Source: Victivallis sp. Marseille-Q1083 | GTDB lineage: Bacteria; Verrucomicrobiota; Lentisphaeria; Victivallales; Victivallaceae | DNA: 64,000 nt | Assembly: GCF_903645315.1 (NCBI RefSeq) | Contig: NZ_CAHJXL010000001.1 | Location: 1,540,001-1,604,000, forward strand | Direction of reading: 5' to 3' | In this document: positions 8,810 to 17,623 of the stretch, in pieces | Layout: every line of letters begins with the position of its first letter | Numbering within the stretch: the first letter of the stretch is position 1 | Program-made: the position numbers and the translations under genes | Notes under the pieces: generated by a model | What the model was told of the DNA's origin: nothing | The model's database searches: none | Seen by the model: the letters and a program-made list of their open reading frames with translations, nothing else

Positions 8810-9652
8810 GTGGACAAATCCGTCATGAATCGTTGCATCGCCAATCCCGGCGAATCGATCGACTGCTTTTTCCATCATCGCGGCATTCCGCTGGCCGTCT
8901 ACTGCCGGCTGCTGGAATACGGCTTCACCGACCGCTTGAAAATCATGGAGCACTCCCATCCCGGGCCGCCGTTCGCCCGGCTCTTCGTCTTCCACCGGGG
9001 CGGCGCCGAAGTCGAATTGCCCGATGCCGGGCGGCATGTCACTCTGCGGCCCGGGATCATTTATCTGCTGCCGCCGGGACTCTCGTTCGATATCCGCTAC
9101 GGTGTTTCCCAATTGATCTATTTCCATCTTCACATCGGCGATGCCGCCGGACGGCCGGTTTTCGACACGGTCCGGGAAATCCTTTCCCTGGCCGACCCGA
9201 TATTGCTGAAACAATTTCGCGCCAGCATTTTCGACGACGCCCGCTGGGCCGCTCTCGCCGCCATCGTCTGGGCGCTGGGCGTCTGGCTGGAGCCCCGTTT
9301 CGACGAACTCGCCCGGCGCAGCGAAGAAGCGCGGCAATTCGCCCGGCTCTTCGAATATCTGCGTCATACGCCGCCGGGCCGGGTCTCCGTCAAGGAGCTG
9401 GCCGAAGTCGAACATCTGACGCCGGACGCGCTCTCCAAACGGTTCGCCCGGGTATTCAAGATGCCGCTGTCGCATTATCTGGCCGACTTCCGGATGCGCC
9501 GGGCCCGCGAACTGGTGCTGCACAGCGAACTGTCAATCGGCGAAATCGCCCGCGAGCTGGGCTTTGCCGATTCGCAATATTTCCAGCGTTTTTTCAAACA
9601 GCATGACGGCGTTACGCCAGGCAATTACCGTCGGCTGAGGCGGGAAATCTAA
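8810..9652 (+). CDS. AraC-family transcriptional regulator
   Basis: Sugar-responsive activator: a cupin-like N-terminal half (residues about 20-110, with L-P-D-A-G-R-H-V-T-L-R-P-G) and a C-terminal double helix-turn-helix (about 180-280) ending with the AraC signature E-I-A-R-E-L-G-F-A-D-S-Q-Y-F-Q-R-F-F-K. A GTG start at 8810 is given; the ATG at 8825 is an alternative, since neither has an ideal ribosome site. It is transcribed away from the GH32 gene with a 111-base gap, so it probably controls that gene and itself. Confidence 0.88.
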   Translation: MDKSVMNRCIANPGESIDCFFHHRGIPLAVYCRLLEYGFTDRLKIMEHSHPGPPFARLFVFHRGGAEVELPDAGRHVTLRPGIIYLLPPGLSFDIRYGVSQLIYFHLHIGDAAGRPVFDTVREILSLADPILLKQFRASIFDDARWAALAAIVWALGVWLEPRFDELARRSEEARQFARLFEYLRHTPPGRVSVKELAEVEHLTPDALSKRFARVFKMPLSHYLADFRMRRARELVLHSELSIGEIARELGFADSQYFQRFFKQHDGVTPGNYRRLRREI

Positions 9653-9816
9653 TGAAAGACGGCAGCTGTAAGTTTTTTTGCATCAACCGTCAGCAGTTCC
9701 GGCAATTGCCCGCCCGGCCGGCTAACGGGACAACAGCCTGCATCCGGCGCCAATTTGTATTTCCCCATTTCGTGGAGTATCTTATTTCATATCGCCAAGA
9801 GAGGAGGGTAACGACT

Positions 9817-10428
9817 ATGGATTCTTTTGCTTCAACCGTACTGTTATTGTTTCTGGTCACCAATCCGATCGGCAATTTGCCGTTGTTCATCACCACGCTG
9901 GACAGCCTGCCGCCGGAGCGTTACCGGCCGGTGGTCATCCGGGAATCGCTGTTCGCGCTGATTACGCTGGCGATTTTCATGGTCGGCGGCGACCAGGTGC
10001 TCCGGCTGCTCAAGATCACCCAGGCATCGCTTGAACTGGCCGGCGGCATCATCCTGCTGATGATCGCCATCAAACTGGTATTCGGTTCGGCGCAGTCCGA
10101 AGCGGATGTACCGGGTGCGCCCGCCCGGCCGCCGCGCAAAGAACCCTTCATCGTGCCGCTGGCTATTCCCTACATCGCCGGGCCGGCCGCCATTTCCACC
10201 TGCATCCTGGTCGGCGGCAAAGGCTGGGAAATGCTGTTGATCAGCCTGACGGCGCTGTTGGCCGCCTGGCTGCTGGGCACCCTGATTCTGCTTTCCGGCC
10301 GCTGGGCCGGTAAAATTCTCGGCGTGCGGGCGCTGGCGGCGCTGGAAACCCTGATGGGTCTGCTGCTGACCACGATGGCGGTGGAAATGCTGATCAAAGG
10401 CATCAAAATCGCTTTTCTGCAGGCTTAG
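9817..10428 (+). CDS. MarC/YhgN-family integral membrane protein
   Basis: Inner-membrane protein of 203 residues in the MarC (UPF0056) family; its substrate is not established. It begins M-D-S-F-A-S-T-V-L-L-L-F-L-V-T-N-P-I-G-N, the conserved N-P-x-G-N motif of the first membrane helix, and has about six hydrophobic segments. A second family hallmark, P-L-A-I-P-Y-I-A-G-P-A-A-I-S-T, is present near residue 115. The start at 9817 follows a strong GAGGAGG site, so the longer in-frame reading from 9652 is rejected. A sequence resembling an IS1380 end begins directly after its TAG stop. Confidence 0.85.
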   Translation: MDSFASTVLLLFLVTNPIGNLPLFITTLDSLPPERYRPVVIRESLFALITLAIFMVGGDQVLRLLKITQASLELAGGIILLMIAIKLVFGSAQSEADVPGAPARPPRKEPFIVPLAIPYIAGPAAISTCILVGGKGWEMLLISLTALLAAWLLGTLILLSGRWAGKILGVRALAALETLMGLLLTTMAVEMLIKGIKIAFLQA

Positions 10429-10478
10429 CCTGAGGGTTGCGAAACTTTCGAATTGCCGGAAAATGTCGTGAAGATTAA
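10429..10478 (+). repeat. Solo IS1380-type terminal sequence
   Basis: Starting at the base after the marC stop codon, CCTGAGGGTTGCGAAACTTT and the following 30 bases align with the terminus of the IS1380 copies at 52.2-53.8 kb and 55.6 kb (CCTGAATGTTGCATGAAACT). Allowing one 2-base gap, the similarity is roughly 80 percent by eye. No transposase and no matching second end were found before 10945. It is either a relict end or a non-autonomous derivative. Confidence 0.55.
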
Positions 10479-10723
10479 GCTTTTTTTCAAAAAAAGCAAA
10501 GCTGGATTTTGAGATACGTCTGGCCGGTTTCCGACAGGCCGGTTCCAATGCTTCGTCCAGCCGGCATAGCAATTTCCCCTCGCTTGTTGAGCTCTAAGGC
10601 TGGTTGTGAGTTGACAGGGAGATCTGTCGTTGTTACTTCTCACTGGATTGGTACAAATTTGGCGCAAACTTGCAATATCACCATCTCTTCAATCGCTCAT
10701 TTCTGTTTCTGAGCTGAAAAAAA

Positions 10724-10774
10724 TGGCAGCGGGAGTTGGAATCGAACCAACGGCCTTCAGGTCATGAGCCTGGC
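10724..10774 (-). pseudogene. 3' half of a tRNA-Met (CAT) gene, truncated
   Basis: The minus strand carries a recognisable anticodon loop CTCATGA with its stem, the variable loop, a perfect T arm (GTTGG-TTCGATT-CCAAC), the 3' acceptor strand TCCCGCT, a discriminator base and an encoded CCA. The expected 5' acceptor strand (AGCGGGA) and D arm are absent upstream; a run of A/T and unrelated sequence replaces them. The segment ends about where integrases cross over in tRNA genes, so this looks like an att-type duplicate left by an element. The rest of 10479-10945 shows no gene I can support. Confidence 0.65.
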
Positions 10775-10945
10775 GGGCTTTTTTGACGGTCCTTCCGGAA
10801 ACGCCGGAAAACCCCAAATCGGCCGGAAAATGGCGAAGCCTATTTTTATTTGCCGGAAAATGCGTTATATTAATACCTTGCCGTAAATTTTGGAAAATTG
10901 CCGCCGGGCATGTCCCGGCCGGTTGATATGGAGCAATGGTGGTAT

Positions 10946-11944
10946 ATGAAAATAAACCCTTTGATTGAAAACGCCTATCAGGTGCTGGACGGGGCGGAGT
11001 TGTCGCGCGATGACGCTCTGGCGCTCGCCGACGGCATACACGGCAACGATATTCTGGATTTGATTTCGTTGGCCAACAAGGTGAAGGACAGCTATGCCGT
11101 GCCGATGTTGAGCTGTTCGATTCTGAATGCCAAGTCCGGGACCTGTTCGCAGAATTGCCGGTTCTGCGCGCAATCCGCCCACCATCGGACCCAGATCGAG
11201 ACCTATCCGCTGCTCTCCGCCGGGGAGGTATTGGCGGCGGCGCGGCAGGTTTATCAAAGCGGCATCCGCACATTCGGTTATGTAACCAGCGGCTACGGTT
11301 ATCTGGAACCGACGCCGGAATTCCTGGATATCCTGGATACGCTGGATGCCGTGCATGCCGAATTGCCGGAACTCAAACTGTGCGTTTCGATCGGCATCCT
11401 CAGCGGAAAGACCGCCAGAATGCTGGCGGAGCATCATGTCTGGCGTTACAATATGAATTTGCAGACCAACCCGCAGCGCTACGCCGAGCTGATTGCCGAC
11501 ACCCATACGGTCGAGGACAAAATCCGGACGATTCGCCATCTGCAGCAGTACGGCGTCGAAATCTGCTGCGGCGGCATTATCGGGTTGGGCGAAACCTGGG
11601 CGGACCGGGTTGAAATGGCGATCGCCATCCGCGATCTGGAGGTCGAAGGCGCGCCGTTGAACGTGCTGCTGCCGATTCCGGGAACGCCGCTGGAGCATCT
11701 TGAACCGATTTCGCCGGCCGATGTGGCGAAAACCTTTGCACTGTTCCGCCTGATCAATCCGTCGAAGCAGTTGAAATTCGCTGCCGGGCGCGAAACCAGG
11801 ATGAAGGATTTCCAGGGACTTTTGATGCTGAGCGGCTTGAACAGCCTGATGACCGGCGGTTATCTGACGACGCGCGGCCGCAGTGTCGAAGAGGATCAAA
11901 AGTTCATCGCCGAACTGGCCGATTTCAGCACGCCGGAGCGATGA
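10946..11944 (+). CDS. bioB: Biotin synthase (radical SAM)
   Basis: Inserts sulfur into dethiobiotin, the last step of biotin synthesis. The radical-SAM cluster motif C-S-Q-N-C-R-F-C is at residues 67-74, and the family motifs Y-N-M-N-L-Q-T and G-G-I-I-G-L-G-E are present. The start at 10946 (M-K-I-N-P-L-I-E) matches the usual BioB N-terminus; in-frame ATGs at 10928 and upstream are possible but poorly placed. First gene of a tight operon bioB-bioF-bioG-bioC; its stop overlaps the bioF start (ATGA). No bioA or bioD is in the window. Confidence 0.94.
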   Translation: MKINPLIENAYQVLDGAELSRDDALALADGIHGNDILDLISLANKVKDSYAVPMLSCSILNAKSGTCSQNCRFCAQSAHHRTQIETYPLLSAGEVLAAARQVYQSGIRTFGYVTSGYGYLEPTPEFLDILDTLDAVHAELPELKLCVSIGILSGKTARMLAEHHVWRYNMNLQTNPQRYAELIADTHTVEDKIRTIRHLQQYGVEICCGGIIGLGETWADRVEMAIAIRDLEVEGAPLNVLLPIPGTPLEHLEPISPADVAKTFALFRLINPSKQLKFAAGRETRMKDFQGLLMLSGLNSLMTGGYLTTRGRSVEEDQKFIAELADFSTPER

Positions 11945-13113
11945 TGCCGGCGTCCTTCTATCAGCGGATTGCCGAAGAGCTCGACGTTTTGCGGCAAGCC
12001 GGACAGTACCGTGTTTTGCGGGAAATTGCCGAAGCCGGATCAACCGAAGTCTGCTGGCAGGGCCGCCGCTACGTCAATCTGGCCGGCAACGATTATCTGG
12101 GGCTGGCCGCCGACCGGGACTGGCGGAACCGTTTTTATGCCGAATGCCGGCAGGATACGGCGCAGCTCGGTTTGTCGGCGGCTTCGTCCCGGCTGCTGAC
12201 CGGCAACCATCCGTTTTACGGCCGGCTGGAACGCTCGCTCGGAGCGCTTTACAACAATCGGGCGGTATTGATATTGAACAGCGGCTACCACGCCAATCTC
12301 GGCATTTTGCCGGCCATCAGCCGCAAAGGCGATTTGATTCTGGCCGACAAACTCAATCACGCCAGCCTGATCGACGGCCTGCAGCTCTGCCAGGCGGATT
12401 ACCGGCGGTACCGCCATCTGGATTATCGCCATCTGGAACAACTGCTGAGCGAAGCGCGCCGCAATCCGGAAGTCCGGGAAATTTTCATCGTCAGCGAATC
12501 GGTGTTCAGCATGGACGGCGATCTGGCCGATTTGCGCCATCTGGCGGAACTGCGGGAACGTTACCGGGCGGTGCTGGTGCTGGATGAAGCGCATGCGGTC
12601 GGCGTGTTCGGTCCGGCCGGCGCCGGCTTGGCTGAAGCGCAGGGCGTGCTCGGCGAAGTCGATTTTCTGGTCGGTACGCTCGGCAAGGCGTTCGGTTCGG
12701 CCGGCGCCTATGTCGTGACCGAACCGGCAGCCCGGGAATATCTGGTCAATAAAATGCGTCCGCTGATCTTCACGACCGGCCTGCCGCCGGTGGTGGTGGC
12801 ATGGACCGACTTTGTCGTTCGGCACCTGCCGGAACTGGCTGGCCGCCGCGACCGGGTGCGGCAGTTGGCGCAACAATGGAGCGAGGTGCTGGAGGCGCGC
12901 CGGCTTGCCACCGGCGGCAATTCCCAGATCGTCCCGCTGGTTGCCGGCAGCAATCCGGCGGCGGTGGCGCTGGCGGAACGGTTTCAGCAGGCCGGCATTC
13001 TGGTCTTCGCAATCCGGCCGCCGACGGTGCCGCCCGGAACGGCGCGGTTGCGATTTTCCTTCAGCGCGACGCTGGATGACGACGTGATCGCCCGGATGGC
13101 GGATCTGGTTTGA
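11941..13113 (+). CDS. bioF: 8-amino-7-oxononanoate synthase
   Basis: PLP enzyme that condenses pimeloyl-ACP with L-alanine. The alpha-oxoamine synthase core is clear: S-R-L-L-T-G-N-H (83-90), the D-E-A-H-A-V-G motif (215-221) and the PLP lysine K249 in G-T-L-G-K-A-F-G-S-A-G. At 390 residues it has typical length. It overlaps bioB by four bases and precedes bioG by six, indicating translational coupling. Confidence 0.95.
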   Translation: MMPASFYQRIAEELDVLRQAGQYRVLREIAEAGSTEVCWQGRRYVNLAGNDYLGLAADRDWRNRFYAECRQDTAQLGLSAASSRLLTGNHPFYGRLERSLGALYNNRAVLILNSGYHANLGILPAISRKGDLILADKLNHASLIDGLQLCQADYRRYRHLDYRHLEQLLSEARRNPEVREIFIVSESVFSMDGDLADLRHLAELRERYRAVLVLDEAHAVGVFGPAGAGLAEAQGVLGEVDFLVGTLGKAFGSAGAYVVTEPAAREYLVNKMRPLIFTTGLPPVVVAWTDFVVRHLPELAGRRDRVRQLAQQWSEVLEARRLATGGNSQIVPLVAGSNPAAVALAERFQQAGILVFAIRPPTVPPGTARLRFSFSATLDDDVIARMADLV

Positions 13114-13119
13114 ACTGAC

Positions 13120-13788
13120 ATGCGAACGATACTGCAAACCGCAAATTCAACCGAGCTGCTGATCATCTTTGCCGGCTGGGGCATGGACGAGACCGTCTTC
13201 GGTCATTTGGCGGCCGGCAATCAGGATGTGTTGTATTGTTTCGATTATACGGAACCGGGCGAGCTGGCCTGGCCGGATCTGGCCGCGAAGTACCGTCGTA
13301 TTTCGCTGCTGGCCTGGTCGTTCGGCGTCTTTGCGGCCGGTTGTTGTTGCGCTGGCCGCTCCTTTGAACGGGCCCTGGCGGTCAATGGGACGCTGACACC
13401 GGTCGACGACCGTTTCGGCATCACCGAAGCGGTATTTCAAGCGACACTGGAAAATTGGTCGGAAACGGTCCGTCATAAATTTTTTCGACGGATGAATGAC
13501 GATCAAATGACGAATCGTTTTTTTTCGGCCCATCCGCTACGGCGGACGTTGGAAAGTCAACGGCTGGAATTGGAATCTTTAGCGGCGCAGGCGGCGGGCA
13601 GCCGTTCCCCTGCCAATTGTTTCGACACGGTGCTGATCGGTCGGCGCGACCGGATTTTTCCGCCCCGGGCACAGCATTGCGCCTGGGACCGGGAACCGGC
13701 GGTGCGGCAGATCGAAGCGGATTTGCCGCACTATCCGTTCGCTGTTTTCGATAATTACCGGGAGATTTTTCATTTTGACGGAAATTGA
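13120..13788 (+). CDS. bioG: Pimeloyl-ACP methyl ester esterase, BioG type (DUF452)
   Basis: Alpha/beta-hydrolase that frees pimeloyl-ACP from its methyl ester, ending the BioC-BioH type route; BioG replaces BioH in several lineages. It begins with the DUF452 pattern L-L-I-I-F-A-G-W-G-M-D, and the nucleophile elbow is L-A-W-S-F-G (Ser67). At 222 residues it fits the family. Its last 14 bases overlap bioC. Cysteines C73-C75 just after the elbow are unusual but not obviously functional. Confidence 0.88.
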   Translation: MRTILQTANSTELLIIFAGWGMDETVFGHLAAGNQDVLYCFDYTEPGELAWPDLAAKYRRISLLAWSFGVFAAGCCCAGRSFERALAVNGTLTPVDDRFGITEAVFQATLENWSETVRHKFFRRMNDDQMTNRFFSAHPLRRTLESQRLELESLAAQAAGSRSPANCFDTVLIGRRDRIFPPRAQHCAWDREPAVRQIEADLPHYPFAVFDNYREIFHFDGN

Positions 13789-14530
13789 CAAAAAACTGGT
13801 CTGCCGGCGGTTCGGCCGTCATTTGACCAGTTATGACGCCAATGCGCATTTGCAGCACCAGATGGCGGAGCGGCTGCTGACCCAACTGCTTCGGACGACC
13901 GGCCGGCCGGCATGGCCGCGGGTTCTGGAAATCGGCTGCGGCAGCGGCGGTCTCAGCCGGTTGATTGCCGAACGGCTGCAATGCGGACGGCTGTGGCTGA
14001 ACGACCTGGTGCCGGACTGTGCCGCCGCGGCCGCCAATATTGCCGGCGCCGTTTTTCTGCCGGGCGATATCGAGACGTTGATTTTGCCGGAATCGCTCGA
14101 TTTGATCCTTTCCAATGCGGCGCTGCAATGGGTCGGCGATTTGCCCCGGCTGCTGGTCCGGCTCCGGGCGGCGCTGCAGCACGGCGGGGTGCTGGCTTTT
14201 ACGACCTTCGGTCCGGCGACCTGCCGGGAAATCGGCCAGTTATGCCAGGTGGCGCTGCCCTATCGTTCACTGGACGAATTGACGGCGCTGCTGGCGGCGC
14301 AGTTCGAAGTGCTGGAGAGGGATGAGGCAGTGCGGACATTGGGTTTTTCCGAACCGGCGGCGGTTCTGCGGCATCTGAAGGCGACCGGCGTCAGCGGGGC
14401 CGGCCGGCCGGAATATTGGACGCGGGGCCGGCTGGCGGCTTTCTATGCCGAATATCGGCAGAAATTTCCGTTTGCCGGCGGCGTCGGTTTGACATATCAG
14501 CCGATCCGGTTTATTGTGCGTAAGAACTAG
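13775..14530 (+). CDS. bioC: Malonyl-ACP O-methyltransferase
   Basis: SAM-dependent methyltransferase that methylates malonyl-ACP so fatty-acid synthase can build pimelate. The start is a TTG overlapping bioG, with GGGAG about ten bases upstream. The N-terminal V-C-R-R-F-G-R-H-L-T-S-Y-D-A-N-A motif is characteristic of BioC. SAM-binding motif I is L-E-I-G-C-G-S-G-G (51-59), and L-S-N-A-A-L-Q-W-V follows near residue 115. Length 251 is usual. Last biotin gene of the operon. Confidence 0.92.
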   Translation: MTEIDKKLVCRRFGRHLTSYDANAHLQHQMAERLLTQLLRTTGRPAWPRVLEIGCGSGGLSRLIAERLQCGRLWLNDLVPDCAAAAANIAGAVFLPGDIETLILPESLDLILSNAALQWVGDLPRLLVRLRAALQHGGVLAFTTFGPATCREIGQLCQVALPYRSLDELTALLAAQFEVLERDEAVRTLGFSEPAAVLRHLKATGVSGAGRPEYWTRGRLAAFYAEYRQKFPFAGGVGLTYQPIRFIVRKN

Positions 14531-14565
14531 TTGGAACAAAGGTTTCCGAACAGGCAAGGAGAGAT

Positions 14566-15342
14566 ATGTTCATGCGAGTTTTCAAGACGGTTCTTGGGAT
14601 GGCGGGCGGACTGCTGCTGTGGCTGGCCGCCGGCTGCGCGACGACCCCCTATACCGACCGGACCCAATTCATCACCTTGAGCGAGTCCGAGGAACTTCAA
14701 CTGGGCGACGAAGCCTGGCAGGAGGTGCTGAAGGAGTGTTCGGTCAGCAAGGATGAAAAGCAGAATGCCATGCTCAAAGAGGTGGCGACCCGTTTGATTG
14801 CCGTCGCCGACCGGCCGAATTACCAGTGGGAATACGTGGTCGTCGATGACGACGCGACGGCCAACGCGTTTGCGTTGCCGGGCGGCAAAATCGCCGTCTA
14901 CAGCGGCCTGTTTCCATTCGTCAACAGCGTCGACGATCTGGCGGTCGTCGTCAGTCACGAAGTGGCGCACGCGCTGGCCAGGCATTCGGCGGAACGGATG
15001 AGTCAGCAAACGATGATCGCGCTGGGCAGTCTGCTGACCGATGTGGCGTTTGAATCCAACCAGGGAGCCAATCTGGCCTATTCGGTGATTTCGCAATACG
15101 GTTTCACGCTGCGTTACAGCCGGGAGCAGGAATATGAAGCGGATCATATCGGTTTGATTTTAATGTTGAAAAGCGGCTTCGATGTCGATTGCGCCATCCC
15201 GTTCTGGGAACGCTTCGACCCCGACCGCGGTTACGACCGGCTGACACAGTATGCGTCGACCCATCCGCGCGGCGCCGCCCGGGCGGCGGAAATTGCCGAA
15301 GCACTGCCGGAATTGAAGAAGAAATACGGCAAGACCGACTGA
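14566..15342 (+). CDS. M48-family zinc metalloprotease lipoprotein
   Basis: Membrane-anchored metalloprotease, probably periplasmic quality control like the LoiP/YcaL/BepA group. A leader ends in lipobox L-A-A-G-C (Cys24). The zinc site is H131-E-V-A-H135 with catalytic E132, and the third ligand is E191 in Y-E-A-D-H-I-G. At 258 residues it is a compact family member without TPR repeats. The ribosome site AAGGAGAG precedes the ATG at 14566. It overlaps in transcription unit with the membrane protein at 15344 (one base between stop and start). Confidence 0.88.
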   Translation: MFMRVFKTVLGMAGGLLLWLAAGCATTPYTDRTQFITLSESEELQLGDEAWQEVLKECSVSKDEKQNAMLKEVATRLIAVADRPNYQWEYVVVDDDATANAFALPGGKIAVYSGLFPFVNSVDDLAVVVSHEVAHALARHSAERMSQQTMIALGSLLTDVAFESNQGANLAYSVISQYGFTLRYSREQEYEADHIGLILMLKSGFDVDCAIPFWERFDPDRGYDRLTQYASTHPRGAARAAEIAEALPELKKKYGKTD

Positions 15343-15343
15343 G

Positions 15344-15991
15344 ATGCCGCCAACGATTCACGTCAATCGCAACCCGGTCGCCTGGATTGGCCTGGGTGCT
15401 GCGCTGAGCGGCGTACTGTTGTTCGCTTGGCTGTTGTTCGGGCCGCAGGTCACTTTGATAACCGTTTCGGCGGTGAAATTTCTGCCGCCGGCAGACGGGG
15501 GAACCTGGCAGGCGGCGTTTCTGCTGGCCGACCGGCTGGAAGCGGAGCCGGATGTCGGGTTGAGCGGGGAAACGCTGAGTCAGCTCTACCGCCGAAGCGG
15601 GGAAGCGCCGACGGCGTTGACGCCGGGAGACTATGTGTTGCGCCGGGCCGGCCGGCAATGGCGGCCGGCCGCATCGTTTGCCCCCGGTGATATGAAATTA
15701 ACTTTTTCCGCCGACAGGCGAATGGTGACGGAATACGATTTGACGGACGGCACCGCCCGGCTGCCGGTGCCGCTGCTGACGGTGCACTGGGACTATCCGG
15801 ACGGCGATGTGCAGATGAACCAAACGATGGCGCCGTCGGATCGTTGGCTTTATCAAGCCTGGCGCCTGGAACGGGTACCGGAATTCTATCGTCACTATCC
15901 GGTGTTGTATCGTCACCGGGTCTGGCTGCCGGGCGGCCTGGCGATATTGATCCTGGCCGGCTGGGGCGTTTACCGTTTCATGCGGAATTGA
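15344..15991 (+). CDS. Unrecognised two-helix membrane protein
   Basis: I do not recognise the family. The 215 residues have one membrane helix near 12-33, a soluble loop of about 160 residues that is presumably periplasmic, and a second helix near 194-212. The loop contains predicted beta-strands and no obvious catalytic motif. The gene starts one base after the M48 protease stop, so the two are almost certainly co-translated; a role with or as a substrate of the protease is a guess from position only. A hairpin terminator follows. Confidence 0.7.
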   Translation: MPPTIHVNRNPVAWIGLGAALSGVLLFAWLLFGPQVTLITVSAVKFLPPADGGTWQAAFLLADRLEAEPDVGLSGETLSQLYRRSGEAPTALTPGDYVLRRAGRQWRPAASFAPGDMKLTFSADRRMVTEYDLTDGTARLPVPLLTVHWDYPDGDVQMNQTMAPSDRWLYQAWRLERVPEFYRHYPVLYRHRVWLPGGLAILILAGWGVYRFMRN

Positions 15992-16017
15992 GGAGGGGAA
16001 ACGTTGTCGATGACGGC

Positions 16018-16064
16018 AATTATCATCGCTTCCGGACTGGAAAAAAATGGAAGTGGTGATAATT
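16018..16064 (+). terminator. Hairpin terminator after the bio/M48 operon
   Basis: A 16-bp stem (16018-16033 with 16049-16064) with two G-T wobble pairs and a 15-base loop, followed by a T-rich stretch. It separates the preceding operon from thrC. A second 10-bp palindrome (TTTCCGGAAT at 16085-16094 with ATTCCGGAAA at 16103-16112) lies just before thrC and lacks a T-run; its role is unknown. Confidence 0.6.
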
Positions 16065-16128
16065 TTATGTGATTTTATCGAATGTTTCCGGAATTTGAAG
16101 CGATTCCGGAAAGTCAACCCAAAATAGA

Positions 16129-17424
16129 ATGAAGAAAATGAAAGTCATTCCTTCCTGTTTGAAGTGTGTCCGCTGCGGCAAAACCTATGATTTGTCGCAG
16201 GTGCGTTATAATTGTCAGTGCGGCGGCACGCTGGACCTGACGCGGGATTTTTCCGGCGTCGACGGCCGGGAACTCAAGAAATTGTGGGACAGCCGTTGGG
16301 GCGCCAAACGCGGTGTGTACGCTTCCGGCGTCTGGCGTTACAAAGAGCTGATTCTGGACATCGACGATTCCTGTATCGTTTCCCGCCAGGAAGGCAACAC
16401 CCGGCTTTATCCGGCCGGCAAGGCCGGTGAATATGCCGGCCTGAAGAATTTTTATCTGAAGCATGAAGGTGAAAATCCGACCGGCAGCTTCAAAGACCGC
16501 GGCATGACCTGCGGCAGTACCGCCGCCAAATTCTACGGCGCCCGGACGGTGGCTTGCGCCAGTACCGGCAACACCAGCGCCAGCATGGCCTCCTATGCGG
16601 CGGTTTCCGGCATGAAATCGGTGATCTTCATTCCGGAAGGCAAAATCGCTTACGGCAAACTGGCGCAGGCGCTCGCCTTCGGCGGCAAAACGCTGCAGAT
16701 TCGCGGCAACTTCGACGATGCGATGCGGCTGGTGCAGGAAGTCTGCCGGGAATTGAATATTTATTTGCTCAATTCAATCAATCCGTTCCGGATCGAAGGC
16801 CAGAAGGCGATCGGTTTCGAAGTGCTGCAGCAGCTCGACTGGCAGGTGCCGGACTGGTTCGTCATTCCCGGCGGCAATCTGGGCAACAACACGGCATTGA
16901 GCAAGGGATTGCAGGAGCTCTACGAACTCGGCATCATCGCCAAAATTCCGCGCATCGCCGTCATCCAGGCGGCCGGATCGGCGCCGCTAGCCAACATGTG
17001 GAAGCACAAAACGCCGTTCCGGGCGGTGGAAAATCCGGAAACGATCGCCACGGCGATCAAGATCGGCAATCCGGTGTCCTGGGAGAAATCATTGCGCGGC
17101 CTGGAGTGGTGCAACGGCGTTGTCGAGGATGTCACCGAGCAGGAGATCATGGACGCCAAGGCGATGGTCGATGCCGCCGGCATCGGCGCCGAACCGGCTT
17201 CCTGCTGTTCGGTGGCCGGCGCCAAAAAACTGGTGGAAGCCGGCGTGATCGACCCGGAAGCGCAGGTGGTCGGCATCCTGACCGGCAATATCCTGAAAGA
17301 TCCGGACGCGGTCATCGGTTATCACAAAGACGAACTCGGCAAACTGAATATCCGCGGCACCTACGCCAACCAACCGCAGGTGATCGATTGCACGCTCGAG
17401 GCGGTCCGGCAGGCGCTGGAATAG
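16129..17424 (+). CDS. thrC: Threonine synthase
   Basis: PLP enzyme converting O-phosphohomoserine to threonine. An N-terminal zinc-ribbon-like segment (C10, C13, C16 and C29, C31) precedes the PLP fold. The PLP lysine is K122 in P-T-G-S-F-K-D-R-G, the family signature, and the phosphate loop N-L-G-N-N is near residue 250. At 431 residues it matches the longer bacterial type. No strong ribosome site is visible before the ATG at 16129; an in-frame ATG follows at 16138. It appears monocistronic. Confidence 0.93.
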   Translation: MKKMKVIPSCLKCVRCGKTYDLSQVRYNCQCGGTLDLTRDFSGVDGRELKKLWDSRWGAKRGVYASGVWRYKELILDIDDSCIVSRQEGNTRLYPAGKAGEYAGLKNFYLKHEGENPTGSFKDRGMTCGSTAAKFYGARTVACASTGNTSASMASYAAVSGMKSVIFIPEGKIAYGKLAQALAFGGKTLQIRGNFDDAMRLVQEVCRELNIYLLNSINPFRIEGQKAIGFEVLQQLDWQVPDWFVIPGGNLGNNTALSKGLQELYELGIIAKIPRIAVIQAAGSAPLANMWKHKTPFRAVENPETIATAIKIGNPVSWEKSLRGLEWCNGVVEDVTEQEIMDAKAMVDAAGIGAEPASCCSVAGAKKLVEAGVIDPEAQVVGILTGNILKDPDAVIGYHKDELGKLNIRGTYANQPQVIDCTLEAVRQALE

Positions 17425-17583
17425 CGCTTCCCGGCAATCCGGCGCCACCGGCCGGAATGGCGAAGCGGCAGCCGGGAAGGTCATGATTGCCTGCGCCCAA
17501 TGTCAGTCCATGAAAAAACCGGCCGGGTTATTTCGGCCGCAGTAAACTTCCGTGTCCGTTCCCCGGAACCGGCAAGTCGACCA

Positions 17584-17612
17584 ACCGGCGCCGGGATGTT
17601 CCCGGCGCCGGT
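17584..17612 (-). terminator. Strong GC hairpin downstream of the GH2 gene
   Basis: A perfect 13-bp stem (17584-17596 with 17600-17612) and 3-base loop, 12 bases past the GH2 stop codon. There is no T-tract, so it may act as an mRNA end stabiliser or a weak terminator. The rest of 17425-17583 shows nothing else I can name. Confidence 0.55.
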
Positions 17613-17623
17613 GACGGGCCGCG

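Noticed and set aside
10724-10830. Complete tRNA-Met gene
   Set aside because: No 5' acceptor strand or D arm complementary to the 3' half could be found.
15992-16128. Threonine attenuator or T-box before thrC
   Set aside because: The hairpin reads as a terminator for the upstream operon; there is no leader peptide rich in Thr codons and no T-box motif.
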